Below are positions 9,626 to 18,998 of a DNA stretch of 64,000 bases, piece by piece. The notes below the pieces were generated by a model. The model was not told where the DNA came from. It was given only the letters and a program-made list of their open reading frames with translations, and ran no database searches. The DNA comes from Lachnospiraceae bacterium. Lineage in GTDB: Bacteria > Bacillota > Clostridia > Lachnospirales > Lachnospiraceae. Position 1 is the stretch's first letter. The number at the start of each line of letters is the position of its first letter. The DNA is taken from positions 50,202 to 114,201 of the forward strand of contig JAAWEL010000036.1 in the NCBI GenBank assembly GCA_022794255.1. The letters are read 5' to 3'. The translations under genes were made by a program, and so were the position numbers.

Positions 9626-10783
9626 ATGATTAAAAAGGAAATATCTGAAATCAAACGACTGTTTACCCCTTCAGCCTGTTCCATAACCAGAATCTGCGGC
9701 TGTTATGTAGATGGGGAGAAAAATAAAAAAACGGAATTAAAGGAGGCTTTTCTATCTCTGCCTGAGGAGGACATGTTTAAGTATTTTGAAATACTCCGAA
9801 AGGCTCTATCCGGGACTCTGGGGAAAAACCTGGTGAATCTTGATTTTCCACTGGATACGGAAATGGAAGGAGGCACTCAGGAATTTCTGCTTCAGCTTCG
9901 CAACAGCCGGCTTCTGGATGATGCACTGCTGGAAACCTTTTATGACCGGATTATTGAAGCCTATGAGTATGTCGGAAATTACCTGATTTTACTTATTCAT
10001 GATGCCTATGATATTCCCGGCAAAACCTCAGATGGCCTGAATATGGAAGATGCCTCGGATGAAGTATACAGCTATATTCTTTGTTGTATCTGTCCGGTGG
10101 ATTTATCAAAGCCAGGCCTCAGTTATAACGAGTTGGAAAATATCTTCCAGAACCGGACCCGGGACTGGGTGGTAGGGATGCCGGAACTGGGCTTTCTTTT
10201 TCCTGCTTTCAATGATCGCTCCTCAGACATTCACAGCACCTTGTACTATTCAAAAAATGTCAATAACCTTCACGACTCCTTTATCGAACAGCTTCTGGGA
10301 TGTCCCCTTCCTCTGACGGCAGATTTTCAAAAGGAAACCTTCCAGGCTATCATTGAGGAAACTTTGGGGGATGCCTGCGATTATGAAACAGTAAAAACCA
10401 TTCATGAGAATTTAAATGAGATGCTGGAGGAATATAAGGATGCGCCAGAGCCGCTGACGCTGGACAAGTATCAGGTTAAAAACCTTCTGGAAAACAGTGG
10501 GGTAGAGGAAGAACAGCTACAGGATTTTGACAGGAATTTTGATGAGGCGGCAGGAGAAAAGGCTTCTATCTTCGCGGGAAATATTGCCAATTCCCGGGCT
10601 TTCGAGGTCAAGACCCCGGATGTTATCATCAAGGTCAATCCGGAGCGGATGGATCTGGTTGAAAACCGCCTGATTGATGGTCGTCCCTGTCTGGTGATTG
10701 CCATTGACGGCGGAGTGGAGGTCAATGGAATCGAGGTAAAGAATACAATTGGCGCAGCACCAGATCTCCCTCTGATTTCTTAA
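9626..10783 (+). CDS. DUF4317 family protein of unknown function
   Basis: This 385-residue soluble protein matches the DUF4317 family, common in Clostridia. The recognisable N terminus is MIKKEISEIKRLFTPSACSI followed by CGCYVDGEKNKK. It has no signal peptide, no membrane segment and no catalytic motif that I can identify. I chose the ATG at 9626, preceded by TTGGAGGC with an 11-base gap. An in-frame start at 9581 has no ribosome site. It stands alone between its own promoter and the promoter of the next unit. Its function is unknown. Confidence 0.85.
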   Translation: MIKKEISEIKRLFTPSACSITRICGCYVDGEKNKKTELKEAFLSLPEEDMFKYFEILRKALSGTLGKNLVNLDFPLDTEMEGGTQEFLLQLRNSRLLDDALLETFYDRIIEAYEYVGNYLILLIHDAYDIPGKTSDGLNMEDASDEVYSYILCCICPVDLSKPGLSYNELENIFQNRTRDWVVGMPELGFLFPAFNDRSSDIHSTLYYSKNVNNLHDSFIEQLLGCPLPLTADFQKETFQAIIEETLGDACDYETVKTIHENLNEMLEEYKDAPEPLTLDKYQVKNLLENSGVEEEQLQDFDRNFDEAAGEKASIFAGNIANSRAFEVKTPDVIIKVNPERMDLVENRLIDGRPCLVIAIDGGVEVNGIEVKNTIGAAPDLPLIS

Positions 10784-10861
10784 TCCCGCCAAGGAAACCA
10801 TGGCAAGATATGTATTCCTCTATCATTCTATTTTTCACAAAAATTATGTAACCATTTAGAC

Positions 10862-10890
10862 TTGATTTTATGACGATCCTGCTTTAAAAT
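10862..10890 (+). promoter_or_regulatory. Sigma-A promoter for the receiver/hybrid-kinase operon
   Basis: TTGATT (10862-10867), a 17-base spacer, then TAAAAT (10885-10890), 51 bases upstream of the CheY-like gene. Confidence 0.65.
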
Positions 10891-10941
10891 AAACCTTAAT
10901 AGGATTTAGGAAATTCTGACAGCAAATAAGGAGGCCGCCGT

Positions 10942-11313
10942 ATGCGCAAACGTATTTTAGTAGTGGATGATGATGCAATGAATTTGAAGAGGACGCAGAT
11001 GATCCTGGAGAAATTTTATAATGTTCTTCTGGCAGAGTCAGGAAGAGAAGCTCTTGATAAAATTAAATATGAGAAAATCGATTTGATTCTTCTTGATATA
11101 GCTATGCCGATCATGGATGGACTGGAAACGTTTAAACGCATGAAAGACTCCTCTGTGAATATTCCTGTTATTTTTTTGACAGCCTCTGGATATGAGGATG
11201 ACGTGCGGACTGCCATTAGCCTGGGTGCTGCCAATTACTTAAAAAAGCCGTTTTTCCCAAAAGAGCTGCTTAAAAGAGTTGCACTAGGATTGGAGGAGCA
11301 AGAAGAACAATGA
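10942..11313 (+). CDS. Stand-alone CheY-like receiver protein
   Basis: This 123-residue single-domain response regulator has the acidic pair in VVDDDAMN, the phospho-accepting Asp52 in LILLDIAMP, the threonine in VIFLTASG and the lysine in LKKPFFP. It has no output domain, so it must act by protein contact or as a phosphate sink or shuttle. AAGGAGG precedes the ATG. The hybrid kinase gene overlaps its end by 4 bases, so the two products are probably made together and work in the same relay. Confidence 0.93.
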   Translation: MRKRILVVDDDAMNLKRTQMILEKFYNVLLAESGREALDKIKYEKIDLILLDIAMPIMDGLETFKRMKDSSVNIPVIFLTASGYEDDVRTAISLGAANYLKKPFFPKELLKRVALGLEEQEEQ

Positions 11314-14120
11314 GAACAAGAGGTCAGACAAGTATACATCTGCTTCTGGCCAGTATTGTCACTATGTTTGGTGTAATGCTGATTGTGATCATAATAGCCT
11401 TGTCGTGGGAACCCTGGATGGTTCCGGTGATTTTAATCGGCAATACCCTTGTATGGTGCCTTCACATAGGAAGGGCTGGTTCAGATACATTCTATGAAAA
11501 TTTGTGTTTTGGACTGCTGATGGTTGGTTTTTTCTTTTTTGGAGTACATAAAATTACACTTTTTGATATCCCCGCTGTGGCTTGTATGATTATTCTTGTT
11601 TTTTCCATGTTTCACAAAAAGCGGCTGTTATATATGACAGCCGCCTTGTATGTGTTGGAATTGATGTATCATCTTTTTATTCTGCATACCATTACCTTTG
11701 ACATGGGGACACAGAATATTGTACGCCTGGGCCTTGGCGCCACTGTAGTGGCAGGGGCAATGGCAATTGCAATATACCGGATAAAAAGAAGATTGGAAGC
11801 AAAGAGAAAATTTGACAGTACAGTTAAAGAGCTGGAAACTGCAGGCCGGCAGAATGCCGAATTTTTGTCCAATGTGTCTCATGAGCTCAGAACTCCGATT
11901 AATATGGTCCTTGGAATCAGTGAGGTAATATTGGAAAAGGGCATTTCCCCTGAAATCCGGGCAGATATGCATTCTATACAGTTAGCCGGCAAACGTCTGT
12001 CCAATCTGATCAGTAATATGCTGGACTACACAGAAATTGTGGAGGGGACACTGACTCCGGCAAAGGAGCCTTACAGAATCACTTCTGTGCTTAATGATAT
12101 CATCACCATGACTGCCATGCAAAGCAGCAAACAGCAGTTGGAGATGGTATTTGATCTGGATCCAAAGATGCCGTCTGTTCTGATTGGAGATATGGAAAAA
12201 ATCTCCCATGTTCTTAAAATTCTTCTGGAAAATTCCATTAAGTTTACAGAAGAAGGCGGTATTGACGTTTGCATTGAGTTTCGTCCGGAAAGCTATGGAA
12301 TCAATTTGATCATAGATATTTGCGATACGGGAATCGGTATGACAGCTTCTCAAATCACTCAGATGTGTGACGATTTTTATCAGGCAGATTCCGGAAGCAA
12401 CCGTTTCGCAGGCGGACTTGGACTTGGGCTCCCCATTGCCCGGGGTCTGCTTCATGCCATGGGCGGGTTTATGCACTTTAGCAGCAGTGAGCAGCAGGGT
12501 CTGAAGGTTCAGATCACAATTCCACAGGGAGTAGCTGACTATACACCATCCATGATACTTTCCCATCCGGAAAGTCTTTGTATCGCATGTTATTTCCGGC
12601 CGGAAAAATACAGCAGCGATGAAGTCAGAAGATATTATGACAAAATGATCTTTCATATGGTAAAGGGACTTGGCATTGAAGGATATCAGGCTCATAATTT
12701 TGACGGGCTGCTAAAGATTCATAACAGCCATACTCTGACCCATGTATTTATCACGCAAAGCGAATATGAAGAGAATATTCCCTACTATGAAGAGCTTGCT
12801 GATACGTTGCAGGTAGTTGTAATTGCAGAACGTGAATTTTTGCTGAACAAAAACAGCAGACTTTTGGTGATTCACAAACCGTTCTCTGCTCTTTCTGTCG
12901 TAAATCTGCTCAATGGCGAGGTAAATGCGAATGGCTTTGAAGAAGCACAGGCCGCAGGGCGCAAGCCTTTTTCCTGTGAAGGGGTCCGGGTTCTGGCTGT
13001 CGATGATGAAGAGATGAATCTTGTAGTGGCCAAAGGTGTTTTGGGCAGTTATGGAATACAGGTGGATACCTGCCTAAGCGGGCGAGAAGCGGTGGAGCGT
13101 TGTGCTAACACTTCTTATGATATTGTTTTCCTGGATCATATGATGCCAGGTTTTGACGGTGTGGAAACCCTAAAACAAATTCGTGAGATCAAAAACGGCA
13201 TTTATCAGGAACTGCCAATTATCGCTTTGACCGCAAATACGATCAGCGGTGCAAGAGAAATGTTTAGAAATGAAGGCTTCACAGAATTTATACCAAAACC
13301 GATTGAACGTGCTGTTCTTGAGCGCGTGCTGCGCAAAGTACTGCCAGGGCACCAGGTTCAATATGACGAAGCACCTGTGAGCTGTGAGGATCTTCCAAAA
13401 AGGGCGGCTTCCCCTTCCATCCCTTCTTCTCTGAATGGTGCAAAGAAGCAAAAAAAGAAGAAAAAGAAGAAATTCCAGAAAGAGAATATTCCTAAGGATG
13501 TTTTACCCGAAACAAGTGTTCCGGATAAGAATTATCAGGAACAGGAAAACATACAAGAGACAAAAATTCCCGAGAGCTCTTCTTCACAGGAAAGCTTGCC
13601 GGAGACAGAAATTTCTGAGAGTATTTCTCCACAGGAAAGCTTACCAAAAGCAGAAATCTCTGAGGGCTTTTTGCCAGAAGAACCCGTTTTAGAGGCAGAA
13701 AGTTCCAAGAGCTATTCATCAACTGACAGCTATACAGATCAAGAAGAGGAGGACACCGATGATTCTCCCATTCCATATCCTTACCTTGTCCGTATTGGTA
13801 TTAATGTACAGTTGGGACTGGATTACTGCTGCGGTGAGGAAGATTTTTATCTGGAAATGTTGCGGATGTTCTGTTCTCAGGCTGAAGAAAAGAGAGCGGA
13901 AATTGTTGCCTTGTATGATGCTGCCAATTGGGCTGATTACACGGTCAAGGTTCATGCGTTAAAGAGCACTTCTTTGACCATTGGTGCGGAAAGGCTGGCA
14001 GAACAGGCAAAGCTGCTGGAGCAGGCAGGCAAGAATGGTAATACAGAATACATCTATCACAGTCATCCCATACTGCTGAACCTGTACGATGAAATTTGCG
14101 ATACCATTGCCGGATTATAA
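11310..14120 (+). CDS. Membrane hybrid histidine kinase with receiver and C-terminal Hpt domain
   Basis: This 936-residue protein has about five membrane helices in the first 160 residues. Next come HisKA (NVSHELRTPINMVLG, His191) and an HATPase domain with GGLGLGLPIARG. A region of about 130 residues (about 415-545) looks like a degenerate receiver. A full receiver follows, with Asp609 in IVFLDHMMP. Then come a lysine run, a repeat linker (described separately), and an Hpt domain with His882 in KVHALKSTS. It thus has all the parts of a His-Asp-His phosphorelay in one chain, but no DNA-binding domain. It overlaps the receiver gene by 4 bases and is followed 24 bases later by the DegV-tailed kinase. 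Confidence 0.93.
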   Translation: MRTRGQTSIHLLLASIVTMFGVMLIVIIIALSWEPWMVPVILIGNTLVWCLHIGRAGSDTFYENLCFGLLMVGFFFFGVHKITLFDIPAVACMIILVFSMFHKKRLLYMTAALYVLELMYHLFILHTITFDMGTQNIVRLGLGATVVAGAMAIAIYRIKRRLEAKRKFDSTVKELETAGRQNAEFLSNVSHELRTPINMVLGISEVILEKGISPEIRADMHSIQLAGKRLSNLISNMLDYTEIVEGTLTPAKEPYRITSVLNDIITMTAMQSSKQQLEMVFDLDPKMPSVLIGDMEKISHVLKILLENSIKFTEEGGIDVCIEFRPESYGINLIIDICDTGIGMTASQITQMCDDFYQADSGSNRFAGGLGLGLPIARGLLHAMGGFMHFSSSEQQGLKVQITIPQGVADYTPSMILSHPESLCIACYFRPEKYSSDEVRRYYDKMIFHMVKGLGIEGYQAHNFDGLLKIHNSHTLTHVFITQSEYEENIPYYEELADTLQVVVIAEREFLLNKNSRLLVIHKPFSALSVVNLLNGEVNANGFEEAQAAGRKPFSCEGVRVLAVDDEEMNLVVAKGVLGSYGIQVDTCLSGREAVERCANTSYDIVFLDHMMPGFDGVETLKQIREIKNGIYQELPIIALTANTISGAREMFRNEGFTEFIPKPIERAVLERVLRKVLPGHQVQYDEAPVSCEDLPKRAASPSIPSSLNGAKKQKKKKKKKFQKENIPKDVLPETSVPDKNYQEQENIQETKIPESSSSQESLPETEISESISPQESLPKAEISEGFLPEEPVLEAESSKSYSSTDSYTDQEEEDTDDSPIPYPYLVRIGINVQLGLDYCCGEEDFYLEMLRMFCSQAEEKRAEIVALYDAANWADYTVKVHALKSTSLTIGAERLAEQAKLLEQAGKNGNTEYIYHSHPILLNLYDEICDTIAGL
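13539..13718 (+). repeat. Four 15-residue (45 bp) repeats in the linker of the hybrid kinase
   Basis: Four successive 15-residue units read EQENIQETKIPESSS, SQESLPETEISESIS, PQESLPKAEISEGFL and PEEPVLEAESSKSYS. The DNA of units 2 and 3 is most alike, sharing ACAGGAAAGCTT 45 bases apart. They form an acidic, Ser/Pro-rich flexible linker between the receiver and the Hpt domain. A lysine-rich run coded by A-rich DNA precedes them (13440-13475). Confidence 0.8.
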
Positions 14121-14144
14121 TGAAAAACAGGAGGTATCACCGGG

Positions 14145-16844
14145 GTGTTGAACAAATGGTTTGAAATAATCTCTGACCATAAGATTAGTCTGCAGGAGCG
14201 TATGTTTCGCGTAGTTACTGGTATTTGTATGGTTGTTCTGATTATCACACTTCTTATGGGAAGGAGTTTTATAAATCTGTTGATTCTGGCAGCCAGCCTT
14301 GTCTGTCTGGCTGCTATTGTGAAAATCAGTATCCGGAAGGAATGTATTAATGTGGGAGCCACAGCGATTGCTATGCTTCTTCTTCTGATTTTTCCCATAA
14401 GCTTTTTTACAGCAGGCGGATTTTACAGCGGAGTGCCTGAATGGTTTGTGCTTTGCTTTGTTTATATCTGCATTACCTTGGAGGGAAGGCGCAAGATGAT
14501 TCTCTTCCTGCTTTGTATTGCAGAGACTCTGCTCTGTTATTATTTTTCATTTAATTATCCAGAATTTATCAAGCACAATACGGAAGGGCATTATTTCTTT
14601 TGTTCTGCGATTTCCGTTATCTTGGTAGGCATGCTGACCAGTGTGCTGCTTTTGTTTGTAACCAGGCTTTATGAAGAAGAAAATGAGCTTTCCAGGCAGC
14701 AAAAAAAGGAAATCGAGGAATTAAATAAGGCGGAGAATAATTTCTTTTCCAGCATGAGTCACGAAATCCGCACACCTATTAACACCATCATTGGGTTAAA
14801 TGAAATCATTCTTCGGGGAGATATTCCAGAAGATGTTGCGGAAAATGCAAGGAATATTCAGGGTGCCAGCAAAATGCTGCTGACTCTCATCAATGATATT
14901 CTGGATCTGTCCAAGATCAAATCAAAGAAAATGGAAATCGTCAATGTCTCCTATGAGACAGGCGCTCTTTTTTCAGAGATTGTCAATATGATCTGGATCA
15001 AGGCAAGGGAAAAAGGCCTGGAGTTCCAGTTGCATGTGGATTCTTCCATCCCAAGTATGCTTTGTGGGGATGAAGTGCGCATTAAACAGATTCTTATCAA
15101 TCTGTTAAATAATGCTGTAAAATATACCAGCAAGGGTTCTGTCACTCTCTCCATTTGGTGCGAACGCCTGGCACTGAACAAAGTGCGGGTCTGGTACTCT
15201 GTGGAAGATACAGGGCAAGGCGTAAAAAAAGAAAATATCCCCTATATTTTTAACGCCTTTAAACGAGTAAACGAAGAAAAAAACCGCCACATTGAAGGCA
15301 CTGGGCTGGGCCTTAGCATTGTTCACCAGCTGGTAGAGCTGATGGGTGGTGAGATCAGTGTCAACAGCGTCTATACCAAGGGTTCAACCTTCCTTGTCAT
15401 GTTGGATCAGGACATTGTAGATAATAAAGAGCTGGGAACCTTTACTCTGGCTTCCCGTGTCAGAACACATGAGGGAGAGCAATACAGGCAAAGCTTTGAA
15501 GCGCCAGAAGCACATATACTGGTTGTAGATGACAATGAAATGAATCTGATGGTGGTTCGCAAGCTTCTTTCTGCAACAAAAATTCATCTGGATACTGCTT
15601 TAAGCGCCGCGGACTGTTTAAGGCTGACGCGCATTCAGCACTATGATGCAATTTTGATGGATCACCTGATGCCTGAGATGGACGGAATCCAGTGCCTTCA
15701 CGCACTGCGCACCCAGGCTGGCGGCTTGTGTCAGGATGTACCTGTGATCGCATTAACCGCCAATGCAGGAAGTGATAACCAGCTTCTCTACCGAAAAGAA
15801 GGCTTCAGCGGTTATCTGGCAAAGCCAGTCAGCGGAGCCCTTTTAGAGGCTGCTGTTTTAAGTGTCTTGCCAAGAGAACTGGTAAATCTCAACATGGAGG
15901 TTCATCAGTCAGAGATCGACAAAGATGTCCTGATCTTTGAGCAGGCACAAAGGCGTTCCCTTATAATTACCACAGACAGTGTATGCGACCTTCCTGAAGC
16001 TCTGAAAAAAGAGTTTGATATTTCTATATGTCCCTATTATGTCTGTACCGATCAGGGACGGTTTTTAGATGATACAGAGCTAAAAGCAGATGAAGTGTTG
16101 TCCTATATAGCTGCAGGGAAAAACGCTTTCTCCCAGCCTCCAAGTGTAGAGGATTATGAAACATTTTTTGCAGAGAAACTGACAAAGGCCCAGAATGTGA
16201 TCCACATAACCATGGCAAAGCATGTTAGTCTTGGATACCACAATGCCCTTGAAGCGGCTAAATCCTTTGAAAATGTCACGGTTCTGGATTCCGGCCATCT
16301 TTCCAGCAGCATGGGACTGGCCGTTTTGCACGCTGCCTATCAGGCAGAAAACCATGTTCCAAAGGCGGAAATTATAAAAAACATCAAAAAGCTGAGACGA
16401 TATATTTCCTCTGCCTTCATCATTGACAGTACTCATATGATGTGCCAAGCCGGGAAAATCTCCAAGCGGGTGCAGATTCTCTGCGATGCGCTTCTGCTGC
16501 ATCCGGTTATTGTACTCCGGAACAGCAAGATGATGGTTGGCGGTATGGAAATGGGCAACTCTGCTCATGTTGCAAAACATTATATCCGAAAAGTATTTAT
16601 GAATGCAAGAAATATTGACCGGCGTATCTTATTTATTACTTATGCAGGAATGGATGCCAAAAGTATTCAATATATTCAGGAGCTGGTACAGCAGTATTGT
16701 CCGTTCGAACGGGTCTATCTGCAGAAAGCCTCTTCTGCTATTGCCAGCAACTGCGGTTCTGGATCCTTCGGCCTGTTGTTTATGAAAAAGAACACGGCTG
16801 CTATCTCCTTTTCCGAGGCGTCAAAACCGGATGTGGCTTCATAA
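14145..16844 (+). CDS. Hybrid histidine kinase with receiver and C-terminal DegV (fatty-acid-binding) domain
   Basis: This 899-residue protein begins with about six membrane helices (residues 15-180). HisKA follows (SSMSHEIRTPINTIIG, His206), then HATPase (GTGLGLSIVHQL) and a receiver with Asp506 in AILMDHLMPEMDG. From about residue 605 to 885 there is an almost complete DegV/EDD domain, with IITTDSVCDLPEAL, the SQPPSVEDYE motif, VTVLDSGHLSSSMGL and a DegV-type C-terminal half. DegV proteins include FakB, which binds a fatty acid for phosphorylation by FakA. In this protein the domain follows the receiver directly and could act as ligand sensor or output. I chose the GTG start because AGGAGG lies 10 bases upstream. 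Confidence 0.9.
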   Translation: MLNKWFEIISDHKISLQERMFRVVTGICMVVLIITLLMGRSFINLLILAASLVCLAAIVKISIRKECINVGATAIAMLLLLIFPISFFTAGGFYSGVPEWFVLCFVYICITLEGRRKMILFLLCIAETLLCYYFSFNYPEFIKHNTEGHYFFCSAISVILVGMLTSVLLLFVTRLYEEENELSRQQKKEIEELNKAENNFFSSMSHEIRTPINTIIGLNEIILRGDIPEDVAENARNIQGASKMLLTLINDILDLSKIKSKKMEIVNVSYETGALFSEIVNMIWIKAREKGLEFQLHVDSSIPSMLCGDEVRIKQILINLLNNAVKYTSKGSVTLSIWCERLALNKVRVWYSVEDTGQGVKKENIPYIFNAFKRVNEEKNRHIEGTGLGLSIVHQLVELMGGEISVNSVYTKGSTFLVMLDQDIVDNKELGTFTLASRVRTHEGEQYRQSFEAPEAHILVVDDNEMNLMVVRKLLSATKIHLDTALSAADCLRLTRIQHYDAILMDHLMPEMDGIQCLHALRTQAGGLCQDVPVIALTANAGSDNQLLYRKEGFSGYLAKPVSGALLEAAVLSVLPRELVNLNMEVHQSEIDKDVLIFEQAQRRSLIITTDSVCDLPEALKKEFDISICPYYVCTDQGRFLDDTELKADEVLSYIAAGKNAFSQPPSVEDYETFFAEKLTKAQNVIHITMAKHVSLGYHNALEAAKSFENVTVLDSGHLSSSMGLAVLHAAYQAENHVPKAEIIKNIKKLRRYISSAFIIDSTHMMCQAGKISKRVQILCDALLLHPVIVLRNSKMMVGGMEMGNSAHVAKHYIRKVFMNARNIDRRILFITYAGMDAKSIQYIQELVQQYCPFERVYLQKASSAIASNCGSGSFGLLFMKKNTAAISFSEASKPDVAS

Positions 16845-16859
16845 GTAGTTCATATTTTG

Positions 16860-16892
16860 GGAACCAGTGTCCTCACTGGTTCCTTATTTTTC
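16860..16892 (+). terminator. Intrinsic terminator after the hybrid kinase operon
   Basis: GGAACCAGTG-TCCT-CACTGGTTCC is a perfect 10 bp stem, followed by TTATTTTTC. Confidence 0.92.
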
Positions 16893-16989
16893 TTTTCTGA
16901 AAATTTTATCATGGCAATTTCATAACATTTCCCCCTTTCATATCTCATCTTATTTGTAAAATAGCTGTAACGATTCAGCCATGCATAAG

Positions 16990-17018
16990 TTGTTTTTTCT
17001 TTGAATATAGTTTATTAT
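16990..17018 (+). promoter_or_regulatory. Sigma-A promoter for the DUF885 lipoprotein gene
   Basis: TTGTTT (16990-16995), a 17-base spacer, then TATTAT (17013-17018), 36 bases before the start codon. Confidence 0.65.
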
Positions 17019-17054
17019 TAATAAAAAAAGATAAAACCCATTGGAGGATACTCT

Positions 17055-18923
17055 ATGAATCTGCTACAAAAAGCACCAAATCGGCATATTCCAAAGCGTC
17101 TGACCAGCTTCGTTCTGGTCTTTCTGGTTTTTTGCATCTTTCTACTTAACGGCTGTTCCAAAAGGCCAGAGGAGGCTGCTCCTACTACTGCTGCCCCTTA
17201 CCCAGAAGAAATATTTGAAAGCTATGAACATTTCGAAGAAGAACAATTAAAGGCTCAAAAAGAATTTGACCGGCAAATGAAGGAGCTTTTTCGGGACGAG
17301 GTAAGCGGACGGCAAATCGATCTTCACTTTATGTTAAAAGATCCGTCTGCCTATGGAATTGACAAAGCTCAGTCTCTGTATGGACAAATCAGCTTAGAGG
17401 ATATGGCCCAGGCCAGGGAAGAACAGCAAAGCTTAAAGACCATGCTGGAAAGGTTTGATCCAGCCCTTTTGACCAGCGAACAACGACTGACACAGCGTAT
17501 TCTTCAAAGCTTTTTGGCCACAGAGGAAAAAAGCTACGGGCTAGAACTGTATGCCCAGCCTCTGGCTGTTACCATCGGTGTACAGGCACAGCTTCCTATT
17601 CTGTTGTCTGAATATGTTTTTTACAAAAAACAGGATGTGGATGATTATCTGGAGCTTTTAGAAGGTATCGATGAATACTATAAGCAGCTTCTTGATTTCC
17701 AGCGCCAGAAAGCAGATGCTGGATTAATGATCAGCAATCTGCTTCTTGATCACCTGATCGAGTCCTGCGAAGGGTATCTTCTGACTCCTGGAGACAATTT
17801 CATGATCGATACCTTCAACAGCCGGCTGGACTCTTTACCAGAGTTGACAGAGGAGGAGAAAAAAGCCTACCGCCAGAAAAATGAAGCTCTTTTAGAAGAT
17901 CACTTTGTTCCTGCCTACCAGATATTGATTGACGGGTTAAACAGTATGCGTGATACTGGCTCCGAAGAAAAAGGCCTGTGTGCTTATCCCCAGGGCAAAG
18001 AATATTATGAATATCTGGTGTACAGCGCCACTGGCACCTCCTATTCCTCTATAGAAGACCTTCTTCGAGACATGGAGCTAACCATGAATAAGCAACTGGT
18101 TCAGACCTCTTTGCTGCTCCGATACCATCCAGAGCTGGCCGAAGAGCTGGACACCTACTCCTATCGCCAGACAAATCCTGAAGACATGATTGAAGAATTA
18201 AAATCTTTGTCGCAGAAAGAGTTTCCTCCTCTCGCAGAATGCAATTACACCCTTAAAACTGTGCCAAAGTCCTTAGAGCTGGCACTCAGCCCAGCTTTCT
18301 ATCTGGTATCACCTATTGATGATTACCAGGATAATGTAATTTTTATTAACGAAAATCCCCGTTTCGCCTCCAATGAACTGTATAATACCCTGGCTCATGA
18401 GGGTTATCCAGGACATTTATATCAGAATGTATATTTCCACACCCATTGTAAGACAGACATCCGTCAGCTTTTGTCCTTTAAAGGCTACAGCGAAGGCTGG
18501 GCTACCTATGTGGAATATCTTTCCTATTTTATGGATAATGGTCTGCGCCCTGAGATGGGAGAACTTTTGGCTGCCAATTCTATTGCCACATTAGGCCTTC
18601 ACGCCTGTTTGGATGTTTACATTAACTATATGGGATGGAACCGGGAACAGGTGCGGGAATATCTGACAGACTATTATGAGGACCCTGGTGATCTGACCGA
18701 TGCCCTCTACATCGCCATGATTGAAAATCCGGCCAATTATCTCTCTTATTATGTAGGCTTTATGGAATTTATGAATATGAGGCAGACTGCTGAAAAGGAG
18801 TTAGGAGATCAGTTTGATCCTATGGCATTTCATACCTTTCTACTGAACATGGGCGATGCACCATTTGATGTAATCCAGGCATATTTCACTTCCTGGCTGG
18901 CAAATCAAAAGAACAGGAAATGA
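17055..18923 (+). CDS. DUF885 family lipoprotein, probable metallopeptidase-like exoenzyme
   Basis: This 622-residue protein has a lipoprotein signal ending in LLNGC (Cys at about residue 34). The rest matches the DUF885 family. The signature NTLAHEGYPGHLYQ near residue 450 contains an HExxxxH-like pair. A Glu-containing segment YSEGWATYVEYLS follows about 30 residues later, as expected for a zinc-type active site. DUF885 proteins are widespread and their substrates are mostly unknown, so the peptidase role is an inference from the motif. It is monocistronic. GGAGG lies 8 bases before the ATG. Confidence 0.85.
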   Translation: MNLLQKAPNRHIPKRLTSFVLVFLVFCIFLLNGCSKRPEEAAPTTAAPYPEEIFESYEHFEEEQLKAQKEFDRQMKELFRDEVSGRQIDLHFMLKDPSAYGIDKAQSLYGQISLEDMAQAREEQQSLKTMLERFDPALLTSEQRLTQRILQSFLATEEKSYGLELYAQPLAVTIGVQAQLPILLSEYVFYKKQDVDDYLELLEGIDEYYKQLLDFQRQKADAGLMISNLLLDHLIESCEGYLLTPGDNFMIDTFNSRLDSLPELTEEEKKAYRQKNEALLEDHFVPAYQILIDGLNSMRDTGSEEKGLCAYPQGKEYYEYLVYSATGTSYSSIEDLLRDMELTMNKQLVQTSLLLRYHPELAEELDTYSYRQTNPEDMIEELKSLSQKEFPPLAECNYTLKTVPKSLELALSPAFYLVSPIDDYQDNVIFINENPRFASNELYNTLAHEGYPGHLYQNVYFHTHCKTDIRQLLSFKGYSEGWATYVEYLSYFMDNGLRPEMGELLAANSIATLGLHACLDVYINYMGWNREQVREYLTDYYEDPGDLTDALYIAMIENPANYLSYYVGFMEFMNMRQTAEKELGDQFDPMAFHTFLLNMGDAPFDVIQAYFTSWLANQKNRK

Positions 18924-18941
18924 TTGCCACAGCAAACAAAA

Positions 18942-18983
18942 ACAGGTATATGAAGAGCTGTTCCGGCGCTATCATATACCTGT
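18942..18983. terminator. Bidirectional terminator between the DUF885 and GerMN genes
   Basis: ACAGGTATATGA (18942-18953) pairs with TCATATACCTGT (18972-18983). On the minus strand the stem is followed by TTTTTGTTT, so it clearly ends the GerMN gene. The T tract on the plus strand is weaker. Confidence 0.8.
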
Positions 18984-18998
18984 GCATTATTTTACGTT

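Noticed and set aside
13435..13692. Plus-strand 85-codon frame rich in Arg and Lys
   Set aside because: It is the shifted frame of the kinase linker repeats and has no start signals.
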